DNA of 64,000 nucleotides from Mesoflavibacter sp037029465 (GCF_037029465.1 NZ_JAYMEM010000009.1:310001-374000); one strand, 5' to 3'. Numbered from the stretch's first letter, positions 54,112-63,709 are shown. Made by a program: numbers and translations. The notes: generated by a model from the sequence alone, not told the origin.

Positions 54112-54145
54112 TTTAGAAATTTATATTTTTATTAAGATCTAGTTA

Positions 54146-54153
54146 TAAATTTG
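54146..54153 (+). promoter_or_regulatory. -7 promoter element for the TonB receptor operon
   Basis: TAAATTTG matches TAnnTTTG, 42 bp before the ATG at 54196 and downstream of both operators. No -33 TTTG is seen, as expected for a regulated promoter. Confidence 0.55.
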
Positions 54154-54195
54154 ACAACAAACAACTAACAATTTTGAATATTTAAAACTCATTAC

Positions 54196-56814
54196 ATGAT
54201 GAACACGATTAAAACAAAATGCTTTTTAGCAGTTTCTTTTTTCTTTTCATTATCGTTTGTATTGGCCCAATCAACGATAAAAGGAAAAGTTAAAGACCTT
54301 AGCGGTACACCAATACCAGGTGTTAATGTAATTTTAGATGGAACAACCAAAGGATCTCAAACAGATTTTGAAGGTAATTACACGATTTCTAACGTAGAAA
54401 ATGGTACTTACATTGTAAAAGCATCTTATTTAGGGTATGCATCTCAATCTAAAAATGTTTCAGTTAATAATGCAGATGTAACATTAAATTTTGATTTAGA
54501 AGAAGATACAGAATCTTTAGATGAAATTATTATAACAGGTGTTACTAATCCTAGATCAAAAATTGAATCTAGTGTATCTGTAACAAGTATGAAGCCTAAG
54601 GTTATTGCTCAGTCAGCGCCTCGCACAACTGCAGAAATTTTTAGAACGATACCTGGTATAAGATCAGAATCTTCTGGAGGAGAAGGTAACTCTAATATTG
54701 CTGTTCGTGGTGTACCAATTTCTTCAGGTGGATCAAAATATGTCCAACTACAAGAAGATGGATTACCAGTGTTGTTATTTGGTGATATTTCTTTTGGTAC
54801 CGCAGATATTTTTACAAGATTTGATTCTAATGTAGCGCGTATAGAAGCAATAAGAGGTGGATCTGCATCTACATTAACATCAAATGGACCAGGTGGAATT
54901 ATAAACATCATTAGTAAAACCGGAAAAACAGAAGGTGGTAACTTAGCAACAACAGTTGGTTTAGATTATAATTCTTTTAGAGCAGATTTTGATTACGGTA
55001 CTAAAGTAGGAGAAGACTTATACTTGCATACAGGTGGTTTTTATCGTGTAGGAGAAGGTGTGAGAGAGACAGGTTTTACGGCTAATAATGGAGGTCAATT
55101 AAAATTAAGTTTAACAAAAGAATTTGAAAAAGGTCAAATTAGAGTTTATGCTAAATATTTAAATGATAAAGCTGCAGCTTACTTACCAATGCCAATGAAG
55201 GTAACAGGAACAAATAGTAATCCAGATTGGAGTAATGCACCTAATTTTGATGCAACAACAGGATCTTTACACTCGTCAAATTTATTACAAACAGTAGGTT
55301 TAGGTGCAGACGGACAGTTAAGAAGAGGAGATGTAAGAGACGGTATGCATCCTAAATCTACATCTGTAGGTATGGAAGCAAAATTTGATATAGGTGAAGG
55401 TTGGAAAATTAAAAACAACGCAAGATTTTCTGCAAATAGCGGAAGCTTTGTATCTCCATTTCCAGCAGAAGTTGCTTCAGCATCTTCAATAGCAGATAGT
55501 TTTGGAGCAGGATCAACATTACAATTTGTAGATGGGACAGCAGTCCCTACGAACAGTTTAGTAGCTAGAATACATATGTTTGATGTAGAGTTAAACAACT
55601 TTAACAACTTTATGAATGATTTTAAACTTCAAAAATCTTTTGAAGGTGTAGATTTAACTGTTGGTTACTTTAAATCTATACAAAATGTGTCAATGTCTTG
55701 GTTATGGAATTCTTATTTACAAGAAGTTAATGATGATAACGCAAGATTAATAAATGCATTTGACGCATCAAATAATCCATTAAGTGAAAACGGATTGTAT
55801 GCTTACGGAGTTCCGTTTTGGGGTAACTGTTGTACAAGAAACTACGATACACAATACAATGTTTCTGCACCATATGCTAACGTAACAGTAGAAGCTACAG
55901 ATCAATTAACTTTTGATGCAAGTGCAAGGTATGATAAAGGTAGAGTAGATGGTTATTTTGCAGGCGCAGTAACAACTCAATTTGATGTTAATAATGATGG
56001 AGTTATTTCTGTACCAGAACAAAGCGTAGCTGCAATAGATAATGCTAATGTAACACCGGTAGATTACGATTACGATTATTTTTCATACTCGATAGGAGCA
56101 AACTTCAAGATTAAAGAAAACCAAGCAGTTTTTGCAAGATATAGTAAAGGTGCTTCAGCAAAAGCAGATAGAATTTTATTTTCTGGATTAAACTATACAG
56201 ACGGAGATAGAATAAACGCTTTAGACTTTATTAGACAAGCAGAATTAGGTTTTAAACAAGGATTTAAAAACGGAGCTTTGTATGCAACTTTCTTTATGGC
56301 TAATACAGCCGAAGAAGGCGGTTTTGAGGCCTCTACAAATAGTATCATAGAAAATGATTATAAATCTAAGGGATTAGAAGTAGAAGGTTTTTACAACTTT
56401 AATAACTTTAACTTACGCGGTGCTGTAACTTACACAGATGCAGAAGTAGACTCTGGTGCTAACGAGGGTAACACACCAAGAAGACAACCAGATTTTATTT
56501 ATAACATAATGCCATCTTATAACTTTGGTCAAACAAAACAAAACTCTATAGGATTAAGCTTTACTGGTCAATCAGAAGCTTATGCACAGGATAATAACGA
56601 GTTAGTAATGCCAGGCTTTGTTATAGTAAGTGGTTTTGCTAACGTTAAGATTACAGATTCACTTTTTGCTAACATTTCTGCTAACAATATTTTTGATAGT
56701 ATAGGTGTAACAGAGGTAGAAGAAGGAAGCATTGTAGAAAATCAAGACAACTATGTTAGAGCTAGACCTTTACCAGGAAGATCTATGACACTTGGTTTAC
56801 AATATAAATTTTAA
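54196..56814 (+). CDS. TonB-dependent outer-membrane receptor, probable sugar importer
   Basis: 872 residues. A signal peptide (ending LAQ, about residue 26) precedes a carboxypeptidase-like regulatory domain (IKGKVKDLSGTPIPGVNV, about 28-110), then a plug domain with RGVPISSGG and a C-terminal barrel ending LGLQYKF. It lacks the SusC-specific insert and no susD gene follows, so it is a stand-alone TonB receptor. Two ATGs (54196 and 54199) are equally possible. It is the first gene of the LacI-regulated locus, which argues for uptake of a small oligosaccharide such as sucrose across the outer membrane. Confidence 0.9.
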   Translation: MMNTIKTKCFLAVSFFFSLSFVLAQSTIKGKVKDLSGTPIPGVNVILDGTTKGSQTDFEGNYTISNVENGTYIVKASYLGYASQSKNVSVNNADVTLNFDLEEDTESLDEIIITGVTNPRSKIESSVSVTSMKPKVIAQSAPRTTAEIFRTIPGIRSESSGGEGNSNIAVRGVPISSGGSKYVQLQEDGLPVLLFGDISFGTADIFTRFDSNVARIEAIRGGSASTLTSNGPGGIINIISKTGKTEGGNLATTVGLDYNSFRADFDYGTKVGEDLYLHTGGFYRVGEGVRETGFTANNGGQLKLSLTKEFEKGQIRVYAKYLNDKAAAYLPMPMKVTGTNSNPDWSNAPNFDATTGSLHSSNLLQTVGLGADGQLRRGDVRDGMHPKSTSVGMEAKFDIGEGWKIKNNARFSANSGSFVSPFPAEVASASSIADSFGAGSTLQFVDGTAVPTNSLVARIHMFDVELNNFNNFMNDFKLQKSFEGVDLTVGYFKSIQNVSMSWLWNSYLQEVNDDNARLINAFDASNNPLSENGLYAYGVPFWGNCCTRNYDTQYNVSAPYANVTVEATDQLTFDASARYDKGRVDGYFAGAVTTQFDVNNDGVISVPEQSVAAIDNANVTPVDYDYDYFSYSIGANFKIKENQAVFARYSKGASAKADRILFSGLNYTDGDRINALDFIRQAELGFKQGFKNGALYATFFMANTAEEGGFEASTNSIIENDYKSKGLEVEGFYNFNNFNLRGAVTYTDAEVDSGANEGNTPRRQPDFIYNIMPSYNFGQTKQNSIGLSFTGQSEAYAQDNNELVMPGFVIVSGFANVKITDSLFANISANNIFDSIGVTEVEEGSIVENQDNYVRARPLPGRSMTLGLQYKF

Positions 56815-56836
56815 AATTTATTTGATTTGATTGATA

Positions 56837-56874
56837 AAAATAGGTTGGTATTTAAAAAAGTATCAGCCTATTTT
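56837..56874 (+). terminator. long intercistronic hairpin after the TonB receptor gene
   Basis: A 14-bp stem with two G-T wobbles (AAAATAGGTTGGTA at 56837-56850 with TATCAGCCTATTTT at 56861-56874) and a 10-nt loop. The following sequence is A-rich, not a T-run, so it could be a partial terminator or a stabiliser that raises receptor mRNA over the downstream genes. Confidence 0.5.
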
Positions 56875-56888
56875 AAATAAAGCTTACT

Positions 56889-57242
56889 GTGAAAACAATA
56901 ATTCTAAATACTTTTTTTTCATTAATATTTCTTTTCAATACAAGTGTAATTGAAGATCAAAACCAATTTGAAAATAATAATATTCAAGATGTAATAATAG
57001 TTTATGGAAGTGATACTTGCCATTACTGTTTGGATACAAAAACATTTTTAAATAAAAACAATATTAAGTATACGTACTATGATATTGATAAAAATGAAAA
57101 AGCATTAAATGAAATGCTTAATAAACTAAGAGCAAAAAAAATAAGTGTTTCAGATTTAAAGATACCGGTAATAGATAAAAACGGAAACATCTTTACAAAT
57201 AACATTAAGTTTGAAGATTTTTTAAATAAGATAAAAGAATAA
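56889..57242 (+). CDS. glutaredoxin-like protein with signal or anchor segment
   Basis: 117 residues with a GTG start. The first ~20 residues are hydrophobic (TIILNTFFSLIFLFNTSV), implying export or membrane attachment. A glutaredoxin fold follows: IVYGSDTCHYCLDTK with a CxxC site (CHYC), YTYYDIDKN, a cis-proline-like stretch LKIPVID and a C-terminal helix. Both redox cysteines are present. It lies 6 bp before the transporter gene, in the middle of a sugar locus where a redox protein has no obvious role. Confidence 0.75.
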   Translation: MKTIILNTFFSLIFLFNTSVIEDQNQFENNNIQDVIIVYGSDTCHYCLDTKTFLNKNNIKYTYYDIDKNEKALNEMLNKLRAKKISVSDLKIPVIDKNGNIFTNNIKFEDFLNKIKE

Positions 57243-57247
57243 ACGTA

Positions 57248-58546
57248 ATGCTAAAAAAACCAAAATTAAGTTTCTGGCAAATACTAAATATGAATGTTGG
57301 GTTTTTCGGAATCCAATACAGTTTTGGTTTACAACAAAGCGCAGTTACACCTATTTACGATTTTCTAGGAGCAAGTCCTGATCAAATCCCAATACTACAT
57401 TTAGCAGGACCGGTTACAGGTTTAATTGTACAACCATTAGTTGGTGCTTTAAGTGACAAGACTTGGCATCCTAAGTTAGGTAGACGTAAGCCTTTCTTTT
57501 TAATAGGAGCAATATTATGTAGTATAGCTTTGTTAGCTTTTCCGTTTAGTAGTTCATTATGGATGGCTGCTAGTTTGTTATGGATTTTAGACGCAGGTAA
57601 TAATACTGCTATGGAGCCTTACCGTGCTTTGATTGCAGATAAATTAAGCGAAGAGCAACAACCACTTGGTTTTCAAATGCAAAGCTTTTTTACAGGATTT
57701 GGACAGACATTAGCTAATTTATCTTTATTTATTTTTCCTTTAATTATAGTTGGTACCACAGGTTCATTACCTTCATGGGTCTATGCATCTTTCTTTTTAG
57801 GATCTATATGTTCTATCGGATCTATTTTGTGGAGTATGAGTAAGACTAAAGAAGATCCACCAACAAAAGAAGAGTTAGAGTTAATAAGAAGCAATGATAA
57901 AGGAATTTTTCATCCATTATTAGAGATAATAGAAGCTATCAAAGATATGCCAAAAGTAATGTGGCAATTAGCTTTAGTATATCTATTTCAGTGGTATGCA
58001 TTATTTTGTTATTGGCAAAACTCTTCAAAAAGTGTAGCGCTTTCTGTGTGGAATGCTACACCAAGTTCTAATCCAGATGCATATGCAGAAGCAGTTGGTT
58101 GGACAGGATTAATCAACGGTTGGTATAATATTATAACATTTTTAGTTGCTTTTGGTTTAGTATATCTAACAAAAAAAATAAAACCAAAACATGTACATGC
58201 TATCTGTTTACTTGTAGCAGCAGTTGGTTTTTTTGCATTTCCAATTATAGAAAATAAAAATTTATTGTTTGTGGCAATAACAGGATTTGGTATTGGCTGG
58301 GCAAGTATGATGGGTATTCCTTATTTAATTGTTGTATCAGACATACCAAAAGAAAGATACGGAGTTTATATGGGAATTATCAATATGATGATAGTTATAC
58401 CAATGATTATTCAAACATTGTCGTTTGGATACATACTTAAACACTTTTTAGGTAATGATCCAAGAAACGCAATAACTTTTGCAGCAGTATTATTGGTTAT
58501 CAGTGCTGCACTAACATTAATTATTAAAACAAAAAATAAAGCTTAA
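57248..58546 (+). CDS. MFS transporter of the SLC45 / sugar-cation symporter type
   Basis: 432 residues and about twelve membrane helices. The segment GALSDKTWHPKLGRRKPFF between helices 2 and 3 is the MFS loop with the RRxPF form seen in plant sucrose carriers and SLC45 proteins. GLQQSAVTPIYDFLGA in helix 1 is also typical of this group. It probably brings sucrose or another disaccharide through the inner membrane by proton symport. It lies 3 bp before the hydrolase gene. Confidence 0.88.
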   Translation: MLKKPKLSFWQILNMNVGFFGIQYSFGLQQSAVTPIYDFLGASPDQIPILHLAGPVTGLIVQPLVGALSDKTWHPKLGRRKPFFLIGAILCSIALLAFPFSSSLWMAASLLWILDAGNNTAMEPYRALIADKLSEEQQPLGFQMQSFFTGFGQTLANLSLFIFPLIIVGTTGSLPSWVYASFFLGSICSIGSILWSMSKTKEDPPTKEELELIRSNDKGIFHPLLEIIEAIKDMPKVMWQLALVYLFQWYALFCYWQNSSKSVALSVWNATPSSNPDAYAEAVGWTGLINGWYNIITFLVAFGLVYLTKKIKPKHVHAICLLVAAVGFFAFPIIENKNLLFVAITGFGIGWASMMGIPYLIVVSDIPKERYGVYMGIINMMIVIPMIIQTLSFGYILKHFLGNDPRNAITFAAVLLVISAALTLIIKTKNKA

Positions 58547-58549
58547 TAT

Positions 58550-59713
58550 ATGCACTACGAAAAGTCCATAGAGTTACTTTTAAAATGCAGTACAGAAAAA
58601 GGATTTGTTGCAAGCGCTCAAGATATTTCAAATTATAAACGTGTTTGGGCTAGAGATGGAGTAATATGTGGCTTATCTGCTTTAGCTTCTGGACATAGAG
58701 AGTTAATAAAAACATTTAAAAACACATTACTTACACTAGCAAAGCATCAACACGAAGTAGGTACAATACCATCTAATGTAGGTGTTTCAGAAAAAGATGA
58801 ATCTGTAAGTTATGGTGGATTGGCAGGTCGTGTAGATGCTGCTACTTGGTTTGTAATTGGTGTTTGCCAATACGCTAACTATACTAATGATTTTGCTTTT
58901 TTTAATGATTTAAAATCAAAAATATACAAAGTATTACAGCTTTTAAATGCTTGGGAATTTAATAATAAACACCTAATGTATATTCCGTTATCGGGTAATT
59001 GGGCTGACGAATATATTACCGACGGATATGTCTTATACGACCAACTATTAAGGTATTGGGCAATACAATCTTTTAATTATTTAGAAAACGATCAAAGCTT
59101 AAGTAATAAGCTTATTCAAATAAAAAATCAAATTAAAGCAAACTTTTTTCCTAATTCTAATAAAGAAAAATTTCATGATCGTGCCTATAATGCAATAAAG
59201 ATAGATTCATTTTTACCATGTTCATTTTCTCCATCAGGATATAAAACTAACTACGATGCATTTGCAAATGCATTACTGTTAATTTTAGATTTTGGAGATA
59301 AAAAATTTAAAAACAAACTAATAGATTACAGTTTAGAATTAGCAGAATCTACAAAATTAGGTTTGCTACCTGCTTTTTGGCCAATTATAAAACCAAACGA
59401 TCAACATTGGGATTTGCTTAAAGACAACTGTAAATATGAATTTAGAAATTACCCATACGAGTTTCATAACGGTGGTAGTTGGGCAATGGTTAATGGTTTT
59501 TTTGGATTAGGACTCCTTAAACAAGGAAAAACAGAACAAGCAAAAAAAATACTTAAAAATATAGATAAAGTTAATCAAGTTGAAGATTATAAGTTTTACG
59601 AAAACTTTAATACTAAAACAACAGAACCTAACGGAGTGCCTTATTGCGCATGGAGCGCAGCAGCATCTGTATTACTTACTCAATCTATAAAACAACAAAT
59701 AAAATTTATTTAA
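58550..59713 (+). CDS. GH100-like (alpha/alpha)6 glycoside hydrolase, probable intracellular invertase
   Basis: 387 residues, no signal peptide, so cytoplasmic. Family 100 neutral-invertase-like blocks are visible: YKRVWARDGVICGLSAL (about 29-45), GRVDAATWFVIG (Asp96, aligned by eye to the catalytic acid), HNGGSWAMVNGFF and FYENFN followed by YCAWSAAASVLL (Glu351, aligned to the second catalytic residue). It is shorter than plant enzymes. An alternative is a glycogen-debranching-like glucosidase of the same fold. Its neighbours, an SLC45 carrier and a fructokinase-type kinase, favour sucrose cleavage. The kinase starts 1 bp after its stop. Confidence 0.7.
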   Translation: MHYEKSIELLLKCSTEKGFVASAQDISNYKRVWARDGVICGLSALASGHRELIKTFKNTLLTLAKHQHEVGTIPSNVGVSEKDESVSYGGLAGRVDAATWFVIGVCQYANYTNDFAFFNDLKSKIYKVLQLLNAWEFNNKHLMYIPLSGNWADEYITDGYVLYDQLLRYWAIQSFNYLENDQSLSNKLIQIKNQIKANFFPNSNKEKFHDRAYNAIKIDSFLPCSFSPSGYKTNYDAFANALLLILDFGDKKFKNKLIDYSLELAESTKLGLLPAFWPIIKPNDQHWDLLKDNCKYEFRNYPYEFHNGGSWAMVNGFFGLGLLKQGKTEQAKKILKNIDKVNQVEDYKFYENFNTKTTEPNGVPYCAWSAAASVLLTQSIKQQIKFI

Positions 59714-59714
59714 A

Positions 59715-60626
59715 TTGAAAACTATAGATATTTTATGCGTTGGTGAAGTATTGTTAGATTTTATTGGAGAAGAAGCTAATAAAACAGTACAAACAACAAG
59801 CGCATATAAAAGATACTTAGGAGGATCTCCTACAAATGTTGCAGTAAATGCAGTAAAGCTTGGCTTAAAATCTGCATTAGTTGCTACTTGTGGTAATGAT
59901 GGATTAGGACGTTTTGTAGAAGATAAATTAACCAAAAGCAATGTAGATGTAAGTGCACTAAATAAAACTGAAAAGTATCCAACATCTATCATTTTAGTGT
60001 CAAAATCTACAGAAACTCCAGATTTTTTACCATTTAGACAAGCAGATTTTCATATAAATGAAAGTCAAATTTCAGAACAATTAATAGAGTCGTCAAAAAT
60101 TTACCATACAACTTGTTTTGCGTTAAGTAAAAATCCGGCAAGAACAACAATTCTAAATAAAGCAAAAAAAGCAAAAGAAAAAGGATTGTCACTTAGTATA
60201 GATATAAATTATTCTGAAAAAATTTGGCCAAACACAGAAGAGGCAATTTCTGTAATTAAAGAATATTTAAAATTAGATCCTTTAGTAAAATTAAGTTTAG
60301 ATGATTGTAAGCGATTATTTAAAGAAGATAAAAAAGACCAATTTATTTTTGATTATTTTCATTCTTTAGGTGCATCAGTAGTATGTTTAACAAAAGGAAG
60401 TGAAGGAGTTGTGGTATCTGATAAGTCTGGAGAGTTAGTAGAAAAAGCAAGCTTAAAAATAGAAAATATTAAAGACGCAACAGGTGCTGGTGATGCTTTT
60501 TGGACAGGTTTTTTATATAGTCAACTAAATAATAAAAATTTAGAAGATAGTGTTGATTTTGCTCAAAAAATAGCAAAACAAAAACTTCAACACGTTGGAG
60601 GTTTACCTAATCATGTTAAGTTTTAA
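59715..60626 (+). CDS. PfkB family carbohydrate kinase, probable fructokinase
   Basis: 303 residues from a TTG start (59715); there is no ATG before the conserved strand IDILCVGEVLLDFIGE. The first PfkB signature is GGSPTNVAVNAVKLG and the second DATGAGDAFWTGF with the catalytic Asp of GAGD. The family includes fructokinases, ribokinases and KDG kinases. Adjacent to an invertase-like gene, phosphorylation of fructose is the most likely role (inference). It is the last gene of the locus and is followed by a terminator. Confidence 0.85.
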   Translation: MKTIDILCVGEVLLDFIGEEANKTVQTTSAYKRYLGGSPTNVAVNAVKLGLKSALVATCGNDGLGRFVEDKLTKSNVDVSALNKTEKYPTSIILVSKSTETPDFLPFRQADFHINESQISEQLIESSKIYHTTCFALSKNPARTTILNKAKKAKEKGLSLSIDINYSEKIWPNTEEAISVIKEYLKLDPLVKLSLDDCKRLFKEDKKDQFIFDYFHSLGASVVCLTKGSEGVVVSDKSGELVEKASLKIENIKDATGAGDAFWTGFLYSQLNNKNLEDSVDFAQKIAKQKLQHVGGLPNHVKF

Positions 60627-60648
60627 AAAAAATATTCATAAATTTATG

Positions 60649-60678
60649 AAAAGCTACCTATTAAAGGTGGCTTTTTTT
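60649..60678 (+). terminator. intrinsic terminator of the sugar locus
   Basis: AAAAGCTACC (60649-60658) pairs with GGTGGCTTTT (60666-60675) with one G-T wobble, 7-nt loop, then T-run to 60678. Confidence 0.85.
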
Positions 60679-60711
60679 ATACACTAATTTTAAGCAAACA
60701 ATTATATAGCT

Positions 60712-60719
60712 TACATTTG
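60712..60719 (+). promoter_or_regulatory. -7 promoter element for maeB
   Basis: TACATTTG matches TAnnTTTG, 54 bp before the maeB ATG. Confidence 0.55.
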
Positions 60720-60772
60720 TAATTCAATTTAAACTTAAAAAAATTCCGCGTAAGCAGAAACATTATATCCTT

Positions 60773-63070
60773 ATGAGTAAACAAAGTAGACGTCGCGAAG
60801 CTTTAGTATATCATGCAAAGCCAACTCCAGGAAAAATAAAAGTAGTACCAACAAAAAAATATGCAACACAAAGAGATTTGTCTCTTGCATATTCACCAGG
60901 TGTTGCAGAGCCTTGTTTAGAAATAGAAAAAGATAAAAATAATGCCTATAAATATACTTCTAAAGGAAATTTAGTAGCAGTAATATCTAACGGGACAGCA
61001 GTTTTAGGATTAGGAGATATTGGTCCAGAAGCTTCAAAACCAGTAATGGAAGGTAAAGGTTTATTATTTAAAATCTTTGCAGATATTGACGTATTTGATA
61101 TAGAAGTTGATACAAAAAATGTAGAAGAATTTATCCAAACCGTAAAAAATATAGCTCCAACCTTTGGAGGGATTAATTTAGAAGATATTAAAGCGCCAGA
61201 AGCTTTTGAAATAGAGCGTAGATTAAAAGAAGAACTGGATATTCCAGTAATGCATGATGACCAACATGGTACTGCTATTATATCTGCAGCAGCATTATTA
61301 AATGCTTTAGAATTAGCAGAAAAAAAGATAGATGAAGTGAAAATTGTAGTAAGTGGTGCAGGTGCTGCTGCTATCTCATGTACAAGACTATATCAAGCTT
61401 TTGGAGCAAAACGCGAAAACATTGTCATGTTAGACAGTAAAGGTGTAATTAGAAGCGATAGGGATAACTTAACAGCTCAAAAAGCAGAGTTTGCAACCGA
61501 TAGAAAAATAAATACATTAGAAGAAGCAATGCAAGATGCAGATGTCTTTATTGGCTTATCAACGTCAGATATTGTAAATCAAGATATGTTACGTTCAATG
61601 TCTGTAAACCCTATTGTATTTGCTATGGCAAATCCAGATCCAGAAATAGCCTATGATTTAGCAATAGCAACTAGAGAAGATATTATAATGGCTACAGGAC
61701 GTAGTGATCATCCTAACCAAGTAAATAACGTATTAGGTTTCCCATTTATTTTTAGAGGTGCTTTAGATGTTCGAGCAACAAAAATTAACGAAGCTATGAA
61801 AATGGCAGCAGTTAAAGCTTTAGCAGATTTAGCTAAAGAACCTGTGCCAGAACAAGTAAATATAGCTTATGGCGAAACACGTTTAGCATTTGGTAAAGAT
61901 TATATTATACCAAAACCATTTGACCCAAGATTAATTTCTGAAGTACCACCAGCAGTAGCAAAAGCAGCTATGGAAAGTGGCGTAGCAAAAGAACCAATTG
62001 AAGATTGGGAAAAATATAAAGACGAATTAATGCAACGTCTTGGATCTGATAACAAATTAATGCGATTATTATTTAATCGTGCTAAGATGAATCCAAAGCG
62101 TGTTGTATTTGCAGAAGCAGATCAGTTAGACGTACTAAAAGCAGCTCAAGTTGTATATGAAGAAGGTATTGCACATCCAATTTTGTTAGGTCGTCAAGAA
62201 GAAATAGAGCGTCTTAAAGAAGAAATAGAGTTTGATGCAGAAGTGCCTATTATAGACCCAAAATCAGATGAGCAGTTAGAGCAAAAAAATAAATATGCTC
62301 AAGTCTATTGGGAACAACGTCAAAGACGTGGCGTAACTCTTTTTAATGCACAAAAGATTATGCGAGAGCGTAATTATTTTGCAGCTATGATGGTTAATGA
62401 AGGTGATGCAGATGCTGTAATTACTGGATATTCTCGTAATTATCCTTCAGTAGTAAAACCAATGTTAGAATTATTTGGACTTGCGCCAGGTTCTTCAAGA
62501 ATTGCTACCACAAATTTAATGATGACGCAACGCGGACCAATGTTTTTAAGTGACACCGCAATCAACGTAGATCCTTCTGCTAAAGATTTAGCAAGAATAG
62601 CTCAAATGACAGCCAAAACTATGAAAATGTTTGGTTTAGAGCCTGTAATGGCAATGACTTCATATTCTAATTTTGGTTCTTCGACAAATCCAAGAGCTTC
62701 AAAAGTTAGAGAAGCAGTTGGGTATTTACACAGAGCATATCCAGATTTAATAGTTGATGGCGAGCTGCAAACAGATTTTGCGCTTAATAGCCAAATGCTT
62801 CAAGATATATTTCCGTTTTCAAAATTAGCAGGAAAAAAGGTTAATGCATTAATATTTCCAAATTTAGATGCGGCTAATATTACTTATAAACTTTTAAAAG
62901 AATTAAATAAAGCAGACTCTATTGGACCAATAATGATGGGTATGAAAAAACCTGTTCATATCCTTCAATTAGACGCTAGTGTTGACGAAATAGTTAGCAT
63001 GGCTGCTATTGCCGTAATAGATGCACAACAAAAGGAAAAATTAGAAGAAAGCCTAAGGAAAAAGAAGTAA
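60773..63070 (+). CDS. maeB: NADP-dependent malic enzyme with phosphotransacetylase-like C-terminal domain
   Basis: 765 residues. The N-terminal malic enzyme part has AYSPGVAEPCLEI, GLGDIGPEASKPVMEGKG, the catalytic block MHDDQHGTAI and the nucleotide site VVSGAGAAAIS. From about residue 430 a phosphate acetyltransferase-like domain follows, which in characterised MaeB proteins is regulatory (acetyl-CoA sensing) rather than catalytic. The enzyme decarboxylates malate to pyruvate and yields NADPH. It precedes ruvA by 51 bp. Confidence 0.95.
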   Translation: MSKQSRRREALVYHAKPTPGKIKVVPTKKYATQRDLSLAYSPGVAEPCLEIEKDKNNAYKYTSKGNLVAVISNGTAVLGLGDIGPEASKPVMEGKGLLFKIFADIDVFDIEVDTKNVEEFIQTVKNIAPTFGGINLEDIKAPEAFEIERRLKEELDIPVMHDDQHGTAIISAAALLNALELAEKKIDEVKIVVSGAGAAAISCTRLYQAFGAKRENIVMLDSKGVIRSDRDNLTAQKAEFATDRKINTLEEAMQDADVFIGLSTSDIVNQDMLRSMSVNPIVFAMANPDPEIAYDLAIATREDIIMATGRSDHPNQVNNVLGFPFIFRGALDVRATKINEAMKMAAVKALADLAKEPVPEQVNIAYGETRLAFGKDYIIPKPFDPRLISEVPPAVAKAAMESGVAKEPIEDWEKYKDELMQRLGSDNKLMRLLFNRAKMNPKRVVFAEADQLDVLKAAQVVYEEGIAHPILLGRQEEIERLKEEIEFDAEVPIIDPKSDEQLEQKNKYAQVYWEQRQRRGVTLFNAQKIMRERNYFAAMMVNEGDADAVITGYSRNYPSVVKPMLELFGLAPGSSRIATTNLMMTQRGPMFLSDTAINVDPSAKDLARIAQMTAKTMKMFGLEPVMAMTSYSNFGSSTNPRASKVREAVGYLHRAYPDLIVDGELQTDFALNSQMLQDIFPFSKLAGKKVNALIFPNLDAANITYKLLKELNKADSIGPIMMGMKKPVHILQLDASVDEIVSMAAIAVIDAQQKEKLEESLRKKK

Positions 63071-63092
63071 TTTTTAGTACAAATAATTTTAT

Positions 63093-63100
63093 TACATTTG
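63093..63100 (+). promoter_or_regulatory. -7 promoter element for ruvA-sprA
   Basis: TACATTTG matches TAnnTTTG, 21 bp before the ruvA ATG, in the short maeB-ruvA gap. Confidence 0.5.
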
Positions 63101-63121
63101 AGGGTTTAATAGGGCTATTTT

Positions 63122-63703
63122 ATGATTACTCATATACAAGGTAAATTAGTAGAAAAAAATCCTACAGATGTTGTAATAGATTGCAACGGTGTAGGATATT
63201 TGTTAAATATATCACTTCATACTTATTCTCAAATACCAGACCAAGAAGCATTAAAACTGTATACACATCTTCAAGTTAGAGAAGATGCACATACGCTTTT
63301 TGGATTTGCGTCATTGGCAGAAAGAGAAGTATTCAGGTTATTAATATCAGTAAGTGGTATTGGTGCAAATACAGCAAGAACGATGTTGTCTTCATTAACT
63401 CCAAAACAAATTAGAGAAGGTATTGCAACAGAAGATGTAGCTTTAATTCAATCTATAAAAGGAATTGGAGCAAAAACAGCACAAAGAGTAATCATAGATC
63501 TAAAAGATAAGATTCTTAAAATCTATGATATAGACGAAGTTTCTGTTAAAGAAAGCAATACAAATAAAGAAGAAGCGTTATCTGCATTAGAAGTTTTAGG
63601 TTTTGCTAAAAAGCAAGCCGAAAAAGTTATAGATAAAATAGTGGCTCAACAACCAGATGCCAACGTAGAAACTATAATAAAACTAGCACTAAAAAATTTA
63701 TAA
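63122..63703 (+). CDS. ruvA: Holliday junction DNA helicase subunit RuvA
   Basis: 193 residues: N-terminal OB-fold (MITHIQGKLVEKNPTDVVID), central helix-hairpin-helix domain (LLISVSGIGANTARTMLSSL, IQSIKGIGAKTAQRVI) and a C-terminal RuvB-binding domain (ALSALEVLGFAKKQAEKVI). It tetramerises on four-way junctions and recruits RuvB. The sprA start follows 6 bp after the stop. Confidence 0.97.
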   Translation: MITHIQGKLVEKNPTDVVIDCNGVGYLLNISLHTYSQIPDQEALKLYTHLQVREDAHTLFGFASLAEREVFRLLISVSGIGANTARTMLSSLTPKQIREGIATEDVALIQSIKGIGAKTAQRVIIDLKDKILKIYDIDEVSVKESNTNKEEALSALEVLGFAKKQAEKVIDKIVAQQPDANVETIIKLALKNL

Positions 63704-63709
63704 TTTATT

